From CAYJAZ01 sp964368455 (lineage in GTDB: Bacteria; Desulfobacterota; Desulfovibrionia; Desulfovibrionales; Desulfovibrionaceae), in NCBI GenBank assembly GCA_964368455.1, contig CAYJAZ010000010.1, positions 23,583-87,582 on the forward strand: DNA of 64,000 bases, given 5' to 3'. Below the pieces are notes generated by a model, which ran no database searches, was not told where the DNA came from, and saw nothing but the letters and a program-made list of their open reading frames with translations. Position 1 is the first letter of the stretch. Each line of letters begins with the position of its first letter. The position numbers and the translations under genes were made by a program. This document shows positions 45,002 to 54,431 of this stretch, one piece after another.

Positions 45002-46179
45002 ATGAAAAATAAAAAAATAATTTGTACTTTATTCTGCCTATTTTCCTTTCTCTTACTTGCACAGAATGTACGAGCAATTGAAAGAATTTATGCAAAAAAA
45101 ATGATAGAATATCTCAATGTTCCTGACGATGTTATTATCTATTATGATAAATCTATAAATTCAGAAGTACAACCAAAACTTCCTGAAATTTGGGAAGATG
45201 TTGTGGGGAATTTGGTAAAAGCTAAAGATGGTTCAACTTGGTATGATCTCTTTCTTATTGATGGAGCTTATGTTGCTAAATATTATCAGCATTATGGTGG
45301 GCAAGCCTATATTTCAACTGATAATGTAGAACTTTATCCTGATAAGGCTTTGCATGGCCTTTATGAAGGTAAGTATTTAGGAGCTTATTATTTTGAAGGA
45401 AAAAACCGCATAGTGCTTTTTTCTCAAAGTAAAGAGAATGAGGGCAAGACAATACATGCCTATGCTTTTGATAATGTAGATGGCATTGGTAGTTATGATG
45501 GGCTTGATACAAGAAATCTAAAACTTGCTTTTCATCAAGAAAATTATATAGAAAATTGTTCAGACGCTCTTGTTACAAAACTTTTATGGCAGATTCAAAT
45601 GAAAATGGTATTGATGAAATTTGGTATAATTTCCCAAATTCTTGTAATAATCCTTATGAGCCAGACAGATTTGATGTCATTATGCAAGAAAATGAAATGA
45701 ATTTTCACGCAATAAAAGTTCGTAAAAGTGCTGGTCCTGCACATGAAGAAAGTGCTTTTGAAGCTATTGAAAGCAATATGCAAAATATAAAGCCAAAGAA
45801 GCTTGCCAAATCAGTTCTTACTTGGCTTGTAAATGATGTTATGACTGAAGAAATGTATGTTGCAAAAACAAAGATAGAACTTTTAGGAAAATGGCTTCTC
45901 ACCTCACAGATGATTGATGATGAATTCACTCTTCCTAAAAATGAACAAATAGAAATTGAATTTCTCGCAAATGGCACATTGCTTTATAATAATCCGAAAA
46001 ATAAAGATTTTCCTCGTGGCAAACATTCTTATACATGGCATTTCAATGAAGCTAATGAAAGAGGTGTTTTTATAAAAATTGCTGATGAAGAGCATGGATT
46101 TTCTTTTAATGAAAGTGAAGCAAATATTCTTGTTTCTAAGCTTAGTTCATACTTTATGTTTAAAAAAATAAAGAAATAA
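45002..46179 (+). pseudogene. exported protein gene interrupted by a frameshift
   Basis: The frame from the ATG at 45002 (ribosome site AAAGGA, signal peptide MKNKKIICTLFCLFSFLLLAQNVRA) codes normally up to about 45580 (ALVTKLL), then degenerates. The coding continues in the -1 frame as ADSNENGIDEIWYNFPNSCNN... to the stop at 46179. Restoring one T to the four-T run at about 45582-45585 would join them into one protein of about 392 residues. The second part has an FG-GAP-like calcium-loop sequence (DSNENGIDEI), comparable to the next gene. The slip site is not a standard X-XXY-YYZ heptamer, so a real mutation, phase variation in a short tract, or a sequencing error are the options. Function unknown. 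Confidence 0.7.
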
Positions 46180-46214
46180 GCTTGATATTAACTTTTCTTA
46201 CATATGGAGTGTAT

Positions 46215-48176
46215 ATGCCCTTTATAAAAAAGAATAGAGTATTTCATCTTATTTTTGTCTTTTGCATTCTAATAACAGTAAATCAAGCAAAGGCAGAAAA
46301 AATTGATTATGGCTTATATACTTCATTGCTTATGGATTATAACACAGCCTATGGCACGGCAGATTTTATAGAGCATAATAAAGATGGGGAAAATCCGCAT
46401 TCTGAAAATTTTGGCGTGCTTTATAATCGTTTAATTGATTTTAATAATGATAATATTCCTGAACTTGTTATTGTGCGTATTGATAAAGAAACAATGGATT
46501 TTACAAATGCATTGCAAATCTATGGTTTTGATATTGATGGAAAACTTACAAATCTTGCTAAATTTACGCCATTTCTTACAAAGCATGAAGAAGAAATTTA
46601 TAGTTTAGCATTTATAAATTATTATGGAGATGTGTATCTGGTTACAGGTTATGATGGCGATGTAATTGATGAAACAATATGGAGGTTTACAGCTTCTGGT
46701 TTTGTGCGTGAAATAGATTTTAAAAAAGAACTTTTATATGGTAATAGCAAGTTTTTAGTCAATGGCAATGAAATGCTTGAAGAAGAATTTGATAATAAAA
46801 GATACGAATATTTTGAACATAAAAATTATGAACAGATTTCAAATCTCTCTAGCGAAAAATTTATGCAGCTTATGGAAAGAAATATGTCTGCTCTAGGAAA
46901 GTTTGATTTTCCTGCTCCTACAAATGGCATAAGTGCAACAGCAACTTTTAATGACGCACGCTTTGTTATTTATGAAGATGTGCCGACAAGTGAAAATGAA
47001 AAACTCATAAAAGCATATTTTGACGCACAAGTGAATTACAATGTGGAGGCATTATCAAGATTACACTATAAAAATCAATATATACCTGAATATGCACAGA
47101 AAATGATTGATCAAAAAGCATATATACCGGGTTTTGTTATTGAAGACATTTTCACTTTGACTAAACCCGCCTCACACTACAGTTTAAATTTGCGTAATAG
47201 AATTGCTGATGAGGCTATAGTTTTGGATTTTTATGAAAATCATCCTGTTTTTCCTAGTGATGAAATCTTGGATTATCAAGTGATTCAATGCATAATAAGA
47301 GAAGCAAGAGATATTTCACACACAAGCTATGCACCACAAGCTGGCTATGGAAGATATAAATATTGGTTCTTCCTTGTTCAAGAAGCCAAAAGCAAAGAGT
47401 GGAAAATTTATTCTCAGATAACTGATCATCTTTTTGATATGGCAGGGGCTGATGAAGCATTTAATGTGAAATTCATTGGCTACAAAAATGTTGGCGATGT
47501 AGAGCTTTTTACAAGAGCCTATCCTTATTTGAAATCTTATGATGAAGTAAAGCTTGCAAGACTTAATCTTGAGGGCGATGAAACTTATCTTATTTCTCCA
47601 GCATGGGAAAGCTCGCAAATGCGAGTATTTGAATTTCCGAAGGCAAATAGTTCTTCAGGTAGTTCAGGGGGTGCTAGTCTTATTTATCAAACACAAGCCG
47701 GCGAAAGCCTTTTACTTTCAACAAATTACGATTATTCAAAACCAAGACTTGTCATTGAAACAATAGATCCACGTTCTAAAGCAAGCTATACTTATGTACC
47801 TTCTTTGGTATTTACAGGCAAAAATATAGTCAGCAATGATCCTACTCTCGGTTATGAAAAAGAACAAATTGCACAGCTTGAACCTTATGCACAAGAATTT
47901 ACTGAAAGTTTTGTTTGGGAACATCCATTGCCTACACATCTTGTGGCATGCGGAAAGAATGAAGGATTAGTGTTTAAAAATGGAATACATCTGAGCTTAG
48001 AAAGCACAGGCTTATTTTTCTTTGATAAATTAGCAGATAAGGCTATGATTGAGAGTAAAAAAGGCCAGAGAATTTGCATTCAATACAAAATACAGACTTT
48101 AGTATTTCCTGATAGAGGCGAAAATGTTGTAAATATGTATGAAAAAATCCTAAGTGGGCAAGAATTATTGAAATAA
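46215..48176 (+). CDS. exported protein with an FG-GAP/VCBS-like loop, function unknown
   Basis: 653-residue protein with a signal peptide (MPFIKKNRVFHLIFVFCILITVNQAKA). The stretch LIDFNNDNIPELVIVRID at about residues 75-92 is a calcium-loop motif like those in integrin FG-GAP repeats; the rest is not recognised. The C-terminal region contains a Ser/Gly linker (NSSSGSSGGAS). The ATG at 46215 is preferred (TGGAGTG 5-6 nt upstream) over an upstream start that would add residues before the signal peptide. It belongs to the same exported-protein array and shares style with the broken gene before it. Confidence 0.65.
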   Translation: MPFIKKNRVFHLIFVFCILITVNQAKAEKIDYGLYTSLLMDYNTAYGTADFIEHNKDGENPHSENFGVLYNRLIDFNNDNIPELVIVRIDKETMDFTNALQIYGFDIDGKLTNLAKFTPFLTKHEEEIYSLAFINYYGDVYLVTGYDGDVIDETIWRFTASGFVREIDFKKELLYGNSKFLVNGNEMLEEEFDNKRYEYFEHKNYEQISNLSSEKFMQLMERNMSALGKFDFPAPTNGISATATFNDARFVIYEDVPTSENEKLIKAYFDAQVNYNVEALSRLHYKNQYIPEYAQKMIDQKAYIPGFVIEDIFTLTKPASHYSLNLRNRIADEAIVLDFYENHPVFPSDEILDYQVIQCIIREARDISHTSYAPQAGYGRYKYWFFLVQEAKSKEWKIYSQITDHLFDMAGADEAFNVKFIGYKNVGDVELFTRAYPYLKSYDEVKLARLNLEGDETYLISPAWESSQMRVFEFPKANSSSGSSGGASLIYQTQAGESLLLSTNYDYSKPRLVIETIDPRSKASYTYVPSLVFTGKNIVSNDPTLGYEKEQIAQLEPYAQEFTESFVWEHPLPTHLVACGKNEGLVFKNGIHLSLESTGLFFFDKLADKAMIESKKGQRICIQYKIQTLVFPDRGENVVNMYEKILSGQELLK

Positions 48177-48190
48177 AAGGAGAAATTATT

Positions 48191-48733
48191 ATGAAAAATA
48201 GTATTTACTTTATTTATTCAATTTCTTGCCTTGCATTTTTCATGTTATTTACTTCAAAAGCACATGCATACACTCCGCCTACACCGGAAAGATATACTTG
48301 GCATGAAAGTTGGACTTTATATCCAAAAGATGCGGATTTACGCTTTGCACGAAATATGTATATTAATAGAAAAAGTGAGCCAAATACTCTTACTGCTTGG
48401 GAAAATGGTGCTGTAGCTATGTTTCCCATACATATTAGTGAAGACGGTAATTTTGAAATAAGTATTGAATATAGCCGTCATGCACTACTGAAACAAAATC
48501 TAGATATTGCAATAATTATCACTCAAAGTCCCACGCTCTACAGTATTTCAGAAAATAGTGGAAAAATTTCTACAAATATAAAAACTACTGAAACTATTGA
48601 TAGTTTTACTTATAAAAAAGTAGGAAGTCTTTCACTCACAAAAGGCTCTTTCTTTCTTATGATTACAAATGAAGAAAATTCTCCGCATGAATATATTATG
48701 AATTTGTCAAAGATTTATTTAGAAAGGAAATGA
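48191..48733 (+). CDS. small exported protein, function unknown
   Basis: 180-residue protein with a signal peptide (IYFIYSISCLAFFMLFTSKAHA, cut before YTPP). The mature part is about 155 residues with alternating beta-type hydrophobicity, ending YIMNLSKIYLERK, and resembles a single beta-sandwich domain. No lipobox and no recognisable family. AAAAGGAG lies before the ATG, 14 nt after the preceding gene, so it is co-transcribed. Its last 15 nt overlap the end of a convergent gene. Confidence 0.7.
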   Translation: MKNSIYFIYSISCLAFFMLFTSKAHAYTPPTPERYTWHESWTLYPKDADLRFARNMYINRKSEPNTLTAWENGAVAMFPIHISEDGNFEISIEYSRHALLKQNLDIAIIITQSPTLYSISENSGKISTNIKTTETIDSFTYKKVGSLSLTKGSFFLMITNEENSPHEYIMNLSKIYLERK

Positions 48734-49294
48734 GATTTCTTCTTTTGTTAATGCAATGCTTATAAGAAAACTTTCTTTATCGTCTTCATAATAACTTATG
48801 CCTGTTGTTACAAGGACATAATAGTTGTTCCATTGTTTTTGATAATGTGTATATCCTTCCCATGCAGTGCGGTATTCAAAGCCATTTTGTTCAAGAAGTT
48901 TTAAATATTCAGCTTCTTTTGTGGCATATTTTGCATACTCGCCCATATACAAAAAAGCAAAAGAAATTTCAGCAGGATAAAAGCTTGTACCAAAAAAATT
49001 TTCTGAGCTTAATTCTTTATTTTCTGTAACAAAAGCTAGAAAATCAGGAATTTTTAAATCTTGAAATTCTTTTGGAGCTTTAGAAAAATCATACATGATA
49101 ATATTGCTATTTGTATTGTTATTTTGAGCCTTTACTGGACTATAGCAAAGAAGTAGTGAAGCTATTAAACAAGTAAGAAACTTCAATACTGTGAGAAAAA
49201 TATCTTCTTTTATAGAATATACATAACCTATTTTGCCTTGAAAGATTTTATTTGCATTTGATTGTTTTCTTGTTGATAGTGTGTAAGACTTCAT
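48719..49294 (-). CDS. exported protein of unknown function
   Basis: 191-residue protein on the opposite strand to its neighbours. A hydrophobic segment (FLTVLKFLTCLIASLLLCYSPVKAQ) begins about 32 residues in, so it is a late signal peptide or a membrane anchor after a short cytoplasmic lead. A good ribosome site (AAGGAAG) supports the first ATG. The exported part has many Tyr, Phe and Glu (AEYLKLLEQNGFEYRTAWEGYTHYQKQWNNYYVLVTTG) and looks like a compact alpha/beta domain. Not recognised. It ends inside the tail of the convergent gene. Confidence 0.6.
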   Translation of the reverse strand: MKSYTLSTRKQSNANKIFQGKIGYVYSIKEDIFLTVLKFLTCLIASLLLCYSPVKAQNNNTNSNIIMYDFSKAPKEFQDLKIPDFLAFVTENKELSSENFFGTSFYPAEISFAFLYMGEYAKYATKEAEYLKLLEQNGFEYRTAWEGYTHYQKQWNNYYVLVTTGISYYEDDKESFLISIALTKEEISFPF

Positions 49295-49459
49295 AATTTC
49301 TTCCTTTTTTAATGCTGTGGAGAATTTTTATTGTAAGCGTGATGAAAAATATAATTAGAGAATATGAAAAAAAACATCTTGAGTAAATGTGTTAAATGGC
49401 ACATTGTGCGAACTTTTCAAATATATTAACATTCTAGCAAAACAAAAGGATGAATAATA

Positions 49460-50434
49460 ATGAAAAATCTTCTCTCTTTAATTCTTTTTATATTTACCTT
49501 TGTGTTGCCATTTAATTCTTACGCATTAGTTGAGCCTACTGCAGAATTTTATGTGAATGATTATGCCAATATTCTTTCAGAAGAAAGTGAAAAATTTATC
49601 TCTGATGCAGGAAAAAATCTTAATGCTATTGATGGTTCTCAAGTTGTAGTTGTCACAATTGCAAGTCTGGAAGGGCAAGGTATTGAGGAATACTCAACTT
49701 CGCTTTTTAGAAATTTTGCTATTGGTGGTAAAGAAAAGAACAATGGTCTTTTATTGCTTCTTGCACTTGAAGAAAGAAAATTCAGAGTTGAAGTAGGCTA
49801 TGGATTTGAGGGCATTCTTCCAGATGCTAAAACAGGAGAAATTCAAGATAAATTTATTATTCCTTATCTTCAAAAAAATGATTGGGATAGCGGATTAAGA
49901 AAAGGCTTTATCGCCTTTGTGAATGAAATATCTGAAAAAAATAATTTAGATTTTAAGCTTGAAGATGCTAAAATATTTGAGCAAAAAGCTAAAGAAGAAA
50001 TAACATCTTCACATATAGATAAAGAGCTTACTCCTTTAGAAATTGCTAAAGCAGTAATTGGACTTGTGCTTTTCGTTTTTGTTTTTTGGAAAGGTTTTGC
50101 AATTCTTAAAATCCCAGCTCATATGGCTGTAATTGCAAAAAATTATGGCTTGCTGAGAAAGAAATTAAAAACAAAGGAAGAAGTAGAAAAAGATATTGAA
50201 AAACATGTGCGTGCTCTCAAATGGCTTTCGCCCTTTGTTATTCTATTGTTTCCTCTTACTTTATTAGGTCTTTTTATAAGTTTATTAGTGTATTTTGTGC
50301 CTGAAGATAATGCAGGATCTTCAAAATATCGTAAAAATTCTCGTGCCTCTTCAAGAAATGGATGGGGCAGTTCTGGCAGAATAGGCGGCGGCGGTGGTTC
50401 TTCTGGTGGCGGTGGCTCTTCAAGAGATTTTTAA
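49460..50434 (+). CDS. TPM-domain (YgcG-like) membrane protein
   Basis: 324-residue protein with a signal peptide (MKNLLSLILFIFTFVLPFNSYA). The TPM domain spans residues 30-150 (VNDYANILSEESEKFISDAGKNLNAIDGSQVVVVTIASLEG ... NGLLLLLALEERKFRVEVGYGFEGILPDA). Two membrane segments follow (about 192-215 and 255-280), then a Ser/Gly-rich tail (SSGRIGGGGGSSGGGGSS) typical of the YgcG family. Some TPM proteins act in membrane quality control or as phosphatase-like domains; the role here is unknown. A good AAAGGA site precedes the start. Confidence 0.85.
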   Translation: MKNLLSLILFIFTFVLPFNSYALVEPTAEFYVNDYANILSEESEKFISDAGKNLNAIDGSQVVVVTIASLEGQGIEEYSTSLFRNFAIGGKEKNNGLLLLLALEERKFRVEVGYGFEGILPDAKTGEIQDKFIIPYLQKNDWDSGLRKGFIAFVNEISEKNNLDFKLEDAKIFEQKAKEEITSSHIDKELTPLEIAKAVIGLVLFVFVFWKGFAILKIPAHMAVIAKNYGLLRKKLKTKEEVEKDIEKHVRALKWLSPFVILLFPLTLLGLFISLLVYFVPEDNAGSSKYRKNSRASSRNGWGSSGRIGGGGGSSGGGGSSRDF

Positions 50435-50639
50435 AATTAATTAGACTGCTTAAATAAAGAATAAAAGTCATAAATTTAAATTTCTATCTTATACTTCTGC
50501 ATAATTTGTATTAAAAAAACAAAGGAAACAAAGAAAGATAAAAAGAAATAAAAAAGACTTTTCATAATGATACTTCTTATTAAAAAGAGTAAAATAAAAA
50601 ATTCAAATTTTTATTTAGAGCTGAAAAAGAGGCTTTATG

Positions 50640-51383
50640 TTATAAAGCAAGAGAAATATTTTTTGCTGTTTTTACTACAGCAGGTATGACAAGATCTTGT
50701 ACTTTTTCTTCTGAAAGCGAAAATATCGAACCTGTGAGAGTGACAGCGGCAACCACTCTATTTTGAGAAAAAATAGGAGCGGATACTGAACGCACGCCTT
50801 CAGCAAATTCTTCATTTGTGTAGAGATAGCCATTTTTCTTGATTTCTTTTATTTGTGCAAGAAGCTTTTCTCTTGACGTTGTCGTATTCATGCCAACTTG
50901 TTCTAATTCTTCTTCTGGATAGAGAGTGAAAAAGTCGTCTAATTTTAGCCCTGAAAGCAGAACTTTACCGCTTGTGCATGAATGTGCCTCAAGTCGCCAT
51001 CCAATATCAGCAACTAATGACAATTTTCCAGAAGCTTTTAACACATCAATATAAATTACTTCATGATCTCTTAAAGTAGTTAAATAAGTTGTTTCATCTG
51101 TTTCTTGTTGTAATGCAAGCAGATGCGGGCTTGCTACTTTTCTTACATCCATTGAATCTAATACAAATCTGCTAGCAACGACAAATCTATAGCCTAAAGA
51201 ATATTTTTTTGTTTCAACTTCTTGTTTGACATAACCAAATTCTTTGAAAGTAGATAAGATATGATGCAGTGCACTTGAACTCATATTCATAGCTTTTGAT
51301 AAATTGCTCAAAGTTAAACCATTTGGATATTTCATTAATGTTTCAATAACATTAATGCTTTTTTCAAGAGAAGAGATTTTCAT
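50640..51383 (-). CDS. IclR-family transcriptional regulator (cluster 2)
   Basis: 247-residue regulator with an N-terminal winged helix-turn-helix (INVIETLMKYPNGLTLSNLSKAMNMSSSALHHILSTF) and a C-terminal IclR effector domain (AHSCTSGKVLLSG, EIKKNGYLYTNEEFAEGVRSVSAPIF). It is transcribed away from the dehydratase-led operon. A TTTTAATATTATTAAAAA motif lies about 85-100 nt upstream of its start, matching the half-site of the large palindrome at the dehydratase promoter. Likely a repressor of cluster 2 responding to the imported acid or an intermediate, with autoregulation. Confidence 0.9.
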   Translation of the reverse strand: MKISSLEKSINVIETLMKYPNGLTLSNLSKAMNMSSSALHHILSTFKEFGYVKQEVETKKYSLGYRFVVASRFVLDSMDVRKVASPHLLALQQETDETTYLTTLRDHEVIYIDVLKASGKLSLVADIGWRLEAHSCTSGKVLLSGLKLDDFFTLYPEEELEQVGMNTTTSREKLLAQIKEIKKNGYLYTNEEFAEGVRSVSAPIFSQNRVVAAVTLTGSIFSLSEEKVQDLVIPAVVKTAKNISLAL

Positions 51384-51827
51384 ACAATGTCCAAGATTAA
51401 AAGATTTTATATAAGAAGTTTTTTCATCAGAAGTATATACGATTTGCTTAAAAAAGTAAAAGATTTTTTAATATTATTAAAAACAAATAAAAGTGTTTGA
51501 TATTTCATGCTTTTTATTTTTTAAAAGACAATTTAAGAAAAAAAAGATTGAAGTGAAAAAAAGCACAAGAAATTTTCTCAGCGGAAAAAAAAATAAAAAA
51601 ATATAAATTTTTTTATTCAATAATTTTATATAGATATAAAAACAAGATTTATATTATTGATATATGATAAAAATTTCTATATGGCTTATTTCTGCTATTT
51701 GCAATGATTTTTGTTGATTTTACCTCTTTTTAGAGTAAGTGGGCAAGTTCAAAAAAACATTTGACTTAAAGTTGATTTTCTAATATTATTAAATCAGATT
51801 TAATAATATTAAAAAACAGGAGTAAGA
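51384..51827. promoter_or_regulatory. divergent control region between IclR gene and dehydratase operon
   Basis: About 440 bp of AT-rich DNA with no gene. It holds the half-site TTTTAATATTATTAAAAA at 51466-51483 upstream of the IclR gene and the promoter/operator of the dehydratase gene at its right end. The middle is A/T low complexity. Confidence 0.7.
51761..51811 (+). promoter_or_regulatory. dehydratase promoter overlapped by a perfect 31-nt palindrome (probable IclR operator)
   Basis: TTGACT at 51761-51766, 17-nt spacer, TATTAT at 51784-51789. The -10 lies within a perfect palindrome at 51781-51811: half-site TAATATTATTAAATC, central A, then its exact reverse complement. Repressor binding here would block the polymerase. 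A similar, less perfect copy occurs at the second dehydratase gene. Confidence 0.8.
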
Positions 51828-52979
51828 ATGAAAATTACAGATCTTAAAACCTACTTTTGTAATGGTGGCTCAAGAAGAACTTGGGTATTTTTAGAAGTAG
51901 AAACTGATCAAGGCATTGTTGGCTTAGGCGACATCACTTTTGAAGGTTTTGAAGGCACTATGCCAACTTTAGTTGAAGACTTTAAACGTGTTGTTATTGG
52001 TGAAAACCCAATGCAAGTTGAAAAATTATGGGACGAAGTGTACCGTAAGAAGTATTGGCGTCAAGATATGCTACTTGGAACTGTTTTGAGTGGTATTGAA
52101 ATGGCTTGTTGGGATATTAAAGGTAAGGCTTTAGGCGTGCCTTGTTACGAACTTTTCGGTGGTGCTGTACGTGATAAAATTGAATGTTACGGTAACTATT
52201 GGTTCATGCAAAAAACTATGGGTGCAACAACTGTTTCAGATTATGCTGAAAGTGCTGCTAGAGCGGTTGAACAAGGTTGGACAGCTCTTAAGTGGAGCCC
52301 ATTTGGTTATGCTTCTGGTTATTATCAAAATCCAAAAGACGAAACAACAGCTGTTGAATGTGTTAAAAGAGTACGTGAAGCTGTTGGCCCAGATGTCAGA
52401 CTACTTGTTGATGCTCACGGTAGATTCAATCTTCCACAAGCAAAACGTTTAGCAAAACGTTTTGAACCATACGATCTCTTCTTCTTTGAAGAACCAATTG
52501 GGCCAGAAAGCATTCAAGCTTATGTTGAATTGAAAAATTCAACTTCAACTCCAATTGCTACAGGCGAACGTTTATGGGCTCGTTATCAATTCAGAGATCT
52601 TCTTGCAGCTTATGCTTGTGATTATATCCAACCAGACGTTATCCACACAGGTGGTATGATGGAAACAAGAAAGATCGCACAAATGGCTGAAGCTTACTTT
52701 ATTCCTGTTGTTCCACATAACCCATTAAGCCCAGTTGGAACTTGTGCAAGCGTTCACGTTTCTGCAACAATTCCTAACTTCCAGCTTCTTGAATATATTC
52801 CAGTTCCTGAAAGAGATGAAATACTTATGGAACCATACGTACCAGTTAATGGCTTCTTTGAATTACCAACAAAGCCAGGTCTTGGTATTGAATTGAACCA
52901 TAAAGAAATCAAAAAATATCCTTATGGCCCAACAGAGTTAGATCACTTCTTGCCTGTTCGTGAAATTATTAATAAATAA
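51828..52979 (+). CDS. enolase-superfamily acid sugar dehydratase (galactonate-dehydratase-like), copy 1
   Basis: 383-residue mandelate racemase/muconate lactonizing-type protein of the D-galactonate dehydratase group. It removes water from a 2,3-dihydroxy acid to give a 2-oxo-3-deoxy acid. Predicted Mg ligands are D195 (VDAHGR), E221 (FFEEP) and E247 (TGERLW). H197 in the D-x-H motif and H297 (VVPHNPLSPVGT) correspond to the acid/base His pair of GalD, and K155 sits in the second-strand position. GGAG precedes the ATG. The protein is identical in sequence to the copy at 62787. The substrate is not predictable from sequence alone. Confidence 0.88.
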   Translation: MKITDLKTYFCNGGSRRTWVFLEVETDQGIVGLGDITFEGFEGTMPTLVEDFKRVVIGENPMQVEKLWDEVYRKKYWRQDMLLGTVLSGIEMACWDIKGKALGVPCYELFGGAVRDKIECYGNYWFMQKTMGATTVSDYAESAARAVEQGWTALKWSPFGYASGYYQNPKDETTAVECVKRVREAVGPDVRLLVDAHGRFNLPQAKRLAKRFEPYDLFFFEEPIGPESIQAYVELKNSTSTPIATGERLWARYQFRDLLAAYACDYIQPDVIHTGGMMETRKIAQMAEAYFIPVVPHNPLSPVGTCASVHVSATIPNFQLLEYIPVPERDEILMEPYVPVNGFFELPTKPGLGIELNHKEIKKYPYGPTELDHFLPVREIINK

Positions 52980-53014
52980 TTTCTTGCCTGTTCGTGAAAT
53001 TATCAATAAGTAAT
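52947..53014 (+). repeat. 34-bp tandem repeat (2 units) spanning the 3' end of dehydratase copy 1
   Basis: Units start at 52947 and 52981 with a period of exactly 34 nt, beginning TTCTTGCCTGTTCGTGAAAT. The first unit covers the last codons and stop of the gene; the second lies just after it. Each unit junction can fold as GAAATTATT-AATA-AATAATTTC (52962-52983), a possible 3' hairpin. The same unit is repeated at least three times after copy 2. Confidence 0.9.
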
Positions 53015-53083
53015 TTCTACTATAGATTAAAACATAAATAAGATTTATTAAGTAATAAATATCTGCTTTAGAAAGGAGTAGGC

Positions 53084-54391
53084 ATGGGCGTTGAATACGT
53101 ATACCGCAATGTTAAAATTCCAAAGTTGGCGAAAGTACAACGTGAATTTCTTGTTAATCCAGTAGTTGACATAGCTGGAACAATAAACAAAACAATGAAT
53201 GATTCCAATATAGCATCAAAATTGAAGAAAAATTCAAAAGTTGCAATAGGTGTTGGTTCGCGTGGTATTGCAAATCTATCACTCATCACAAAAACTGTTG
53301 TTGATTGGTTTAGAGAGCAAGGTGCAGATCCTTTTATCTTTCCAGCAATGGGAAGTCATGGTGGCGGCACAAATGAAGGACAAATTGTCCAATTAGCTTC
53401 TGTAGGCGTTACTGAAGAAAGTGCAGGCTGTCCAATTCTTTCTGACATGGATGCTGTCCTTGTTGGCGAGTACCAAACAAAAGCAGATGGTATTAAAGTA
53501 AATGCTTATTTTGATCCTCATGCCTATAAAGCGGATGCAGTTTTCTACCTTTCGCGTATTAAACCGCATCCGCAATTTACAGCAAAACATGAATCAGGTT
53601 TATGTAAAATGCTTACTATTGGTTGTGGTAAACATTTATGTGCAGAAGCTTGTCACAGTTTAGGTTTTGAATATTTTCCAGATATTATAGTTGGTATGTC
53701 TCAAGTTTTACTTGAAAAAATGCCTAATATTGTTGGAGCTTTAGCTATTGTTGAAAACGCACTTCATGGAACAGAACTTCTTGAGTGTGTGCCAAGTGAA
53801 AAATTGTTTGAACGTGATGCAGAAATTTTACTTCTTGCAAAAAAGTGCTTGCCTGATCTTCCTTTAAGACAGATGCACGCACTTATTGTTGACTATATGG
53901 GTAAGAATATAGCCGGTACTGGAATGGATCCAAACATCACTGGTAGATATTTTTCTCCACGTCAAACAGATATAAAGATGGCTGGTTTATCCGTGCTTAA
54001 TCTTACTAAAGAAGCTTATGGTAACAGTAATGGTATAGGTGCTGCCGATTTTATTACACAAAGACTTTTTGATGGAATAGACTTTGAAAAAACCTATCTT
54101 AATGGTTTGGCAGATCCAATGCTCAATACAAACATTAAAATACCACCTATCATGCCTAATGATTATGGTGCTATTTGTATGGCTTTATTGAAGGGTAATC
54201 CGAAAAATGAAGATCCTGTTGTTTGTCGTATAAAAAATACTTTGAGCTTAAGTAAGTTTCTTGTCTCAGAAGCTGCTTTGGAACAAATGTTAGAAAAACC
54301 TGGCTTTACTCTTATAGAAAAAGCAAAGCCATTAGAATTTGACGCAGATGGAAATCTTGCTGATAAATATGAAGTTTGGAATACTTTCTAA
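53084..54391 (+). CDS. LarA-like (DUF2088) nickel-dependent racemase/epimerase homologue
   Basis: 435-residue protein with the LarA-type N-terminal domain: VAIGVGSRGIANLS, then PFIFPAMGSHGGGTNEGQ (H92). SRIKPHPQFTAKHESGLCKMLTIGCGKH follows, with K160, H162 and H169 at positions suiting cofactor binding or acid/base roles. It is distant from the other LarA-like protein in the window, so probably a separate subfamily. Ribosome site AAAGGAG is 5 nt before the ATG. Between the dehydratase and a carboxylate transporter, it may set the C2 configuration needed by the dehydratase. No larB, larC or larE is present here. Confidence 0.75.
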   Translation: MGVEYVYRNVKIPKLAKVQREFLVNPVVDIAGTINKTMNDSNIASKLKKNSKVAIGVGSRGIANLSLITKTVVDWFREQGADPFIFPAMGSHGGGTNEGQIVQLASVGVTEESAGCPILSDMDAVLVGEYQTKADGIKVNAYFDPHAYKADAVFYLSRIKPHPQFTAKHESGLCKMLTIGCGKHLCAEACHSLGFEYFPDIIVGMSQVLLEKMPNIVGALAIVENALHGTELLECVPSEKLFERDAEILLLAKKCLPDLPLRQMHALIVDYMGKNIAGTGMDPNITGRYFSPRQTDIKMAGLSVLNLTKEAYGNSNGIGAADFITQRLFDGIDFEKTYLNGLADPMLNTNIKIPPIMPNDYGAICMALLKGNPKNEDPVVCRIKNTLSLSKFLVSEAALEQMLEKPGFTLIEKAKPLEFDADGNLADKYEVWNTF

Positions 54392-54431
54392 ACTTTCATT
54401 AATAAACATGACACTACTACGGAGGTAGAAA

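Noticed and set aside
45556..45600. Programmed -1 ribosomal frameshift in the exported protein gene
   Set aside because: The zero-frame codons ACA AAA CTT TTA do not form an X-XXY-YYZ slippery heptamer and no strong pseudoknot was recognised; a one-base loss in the T-run is simpler.
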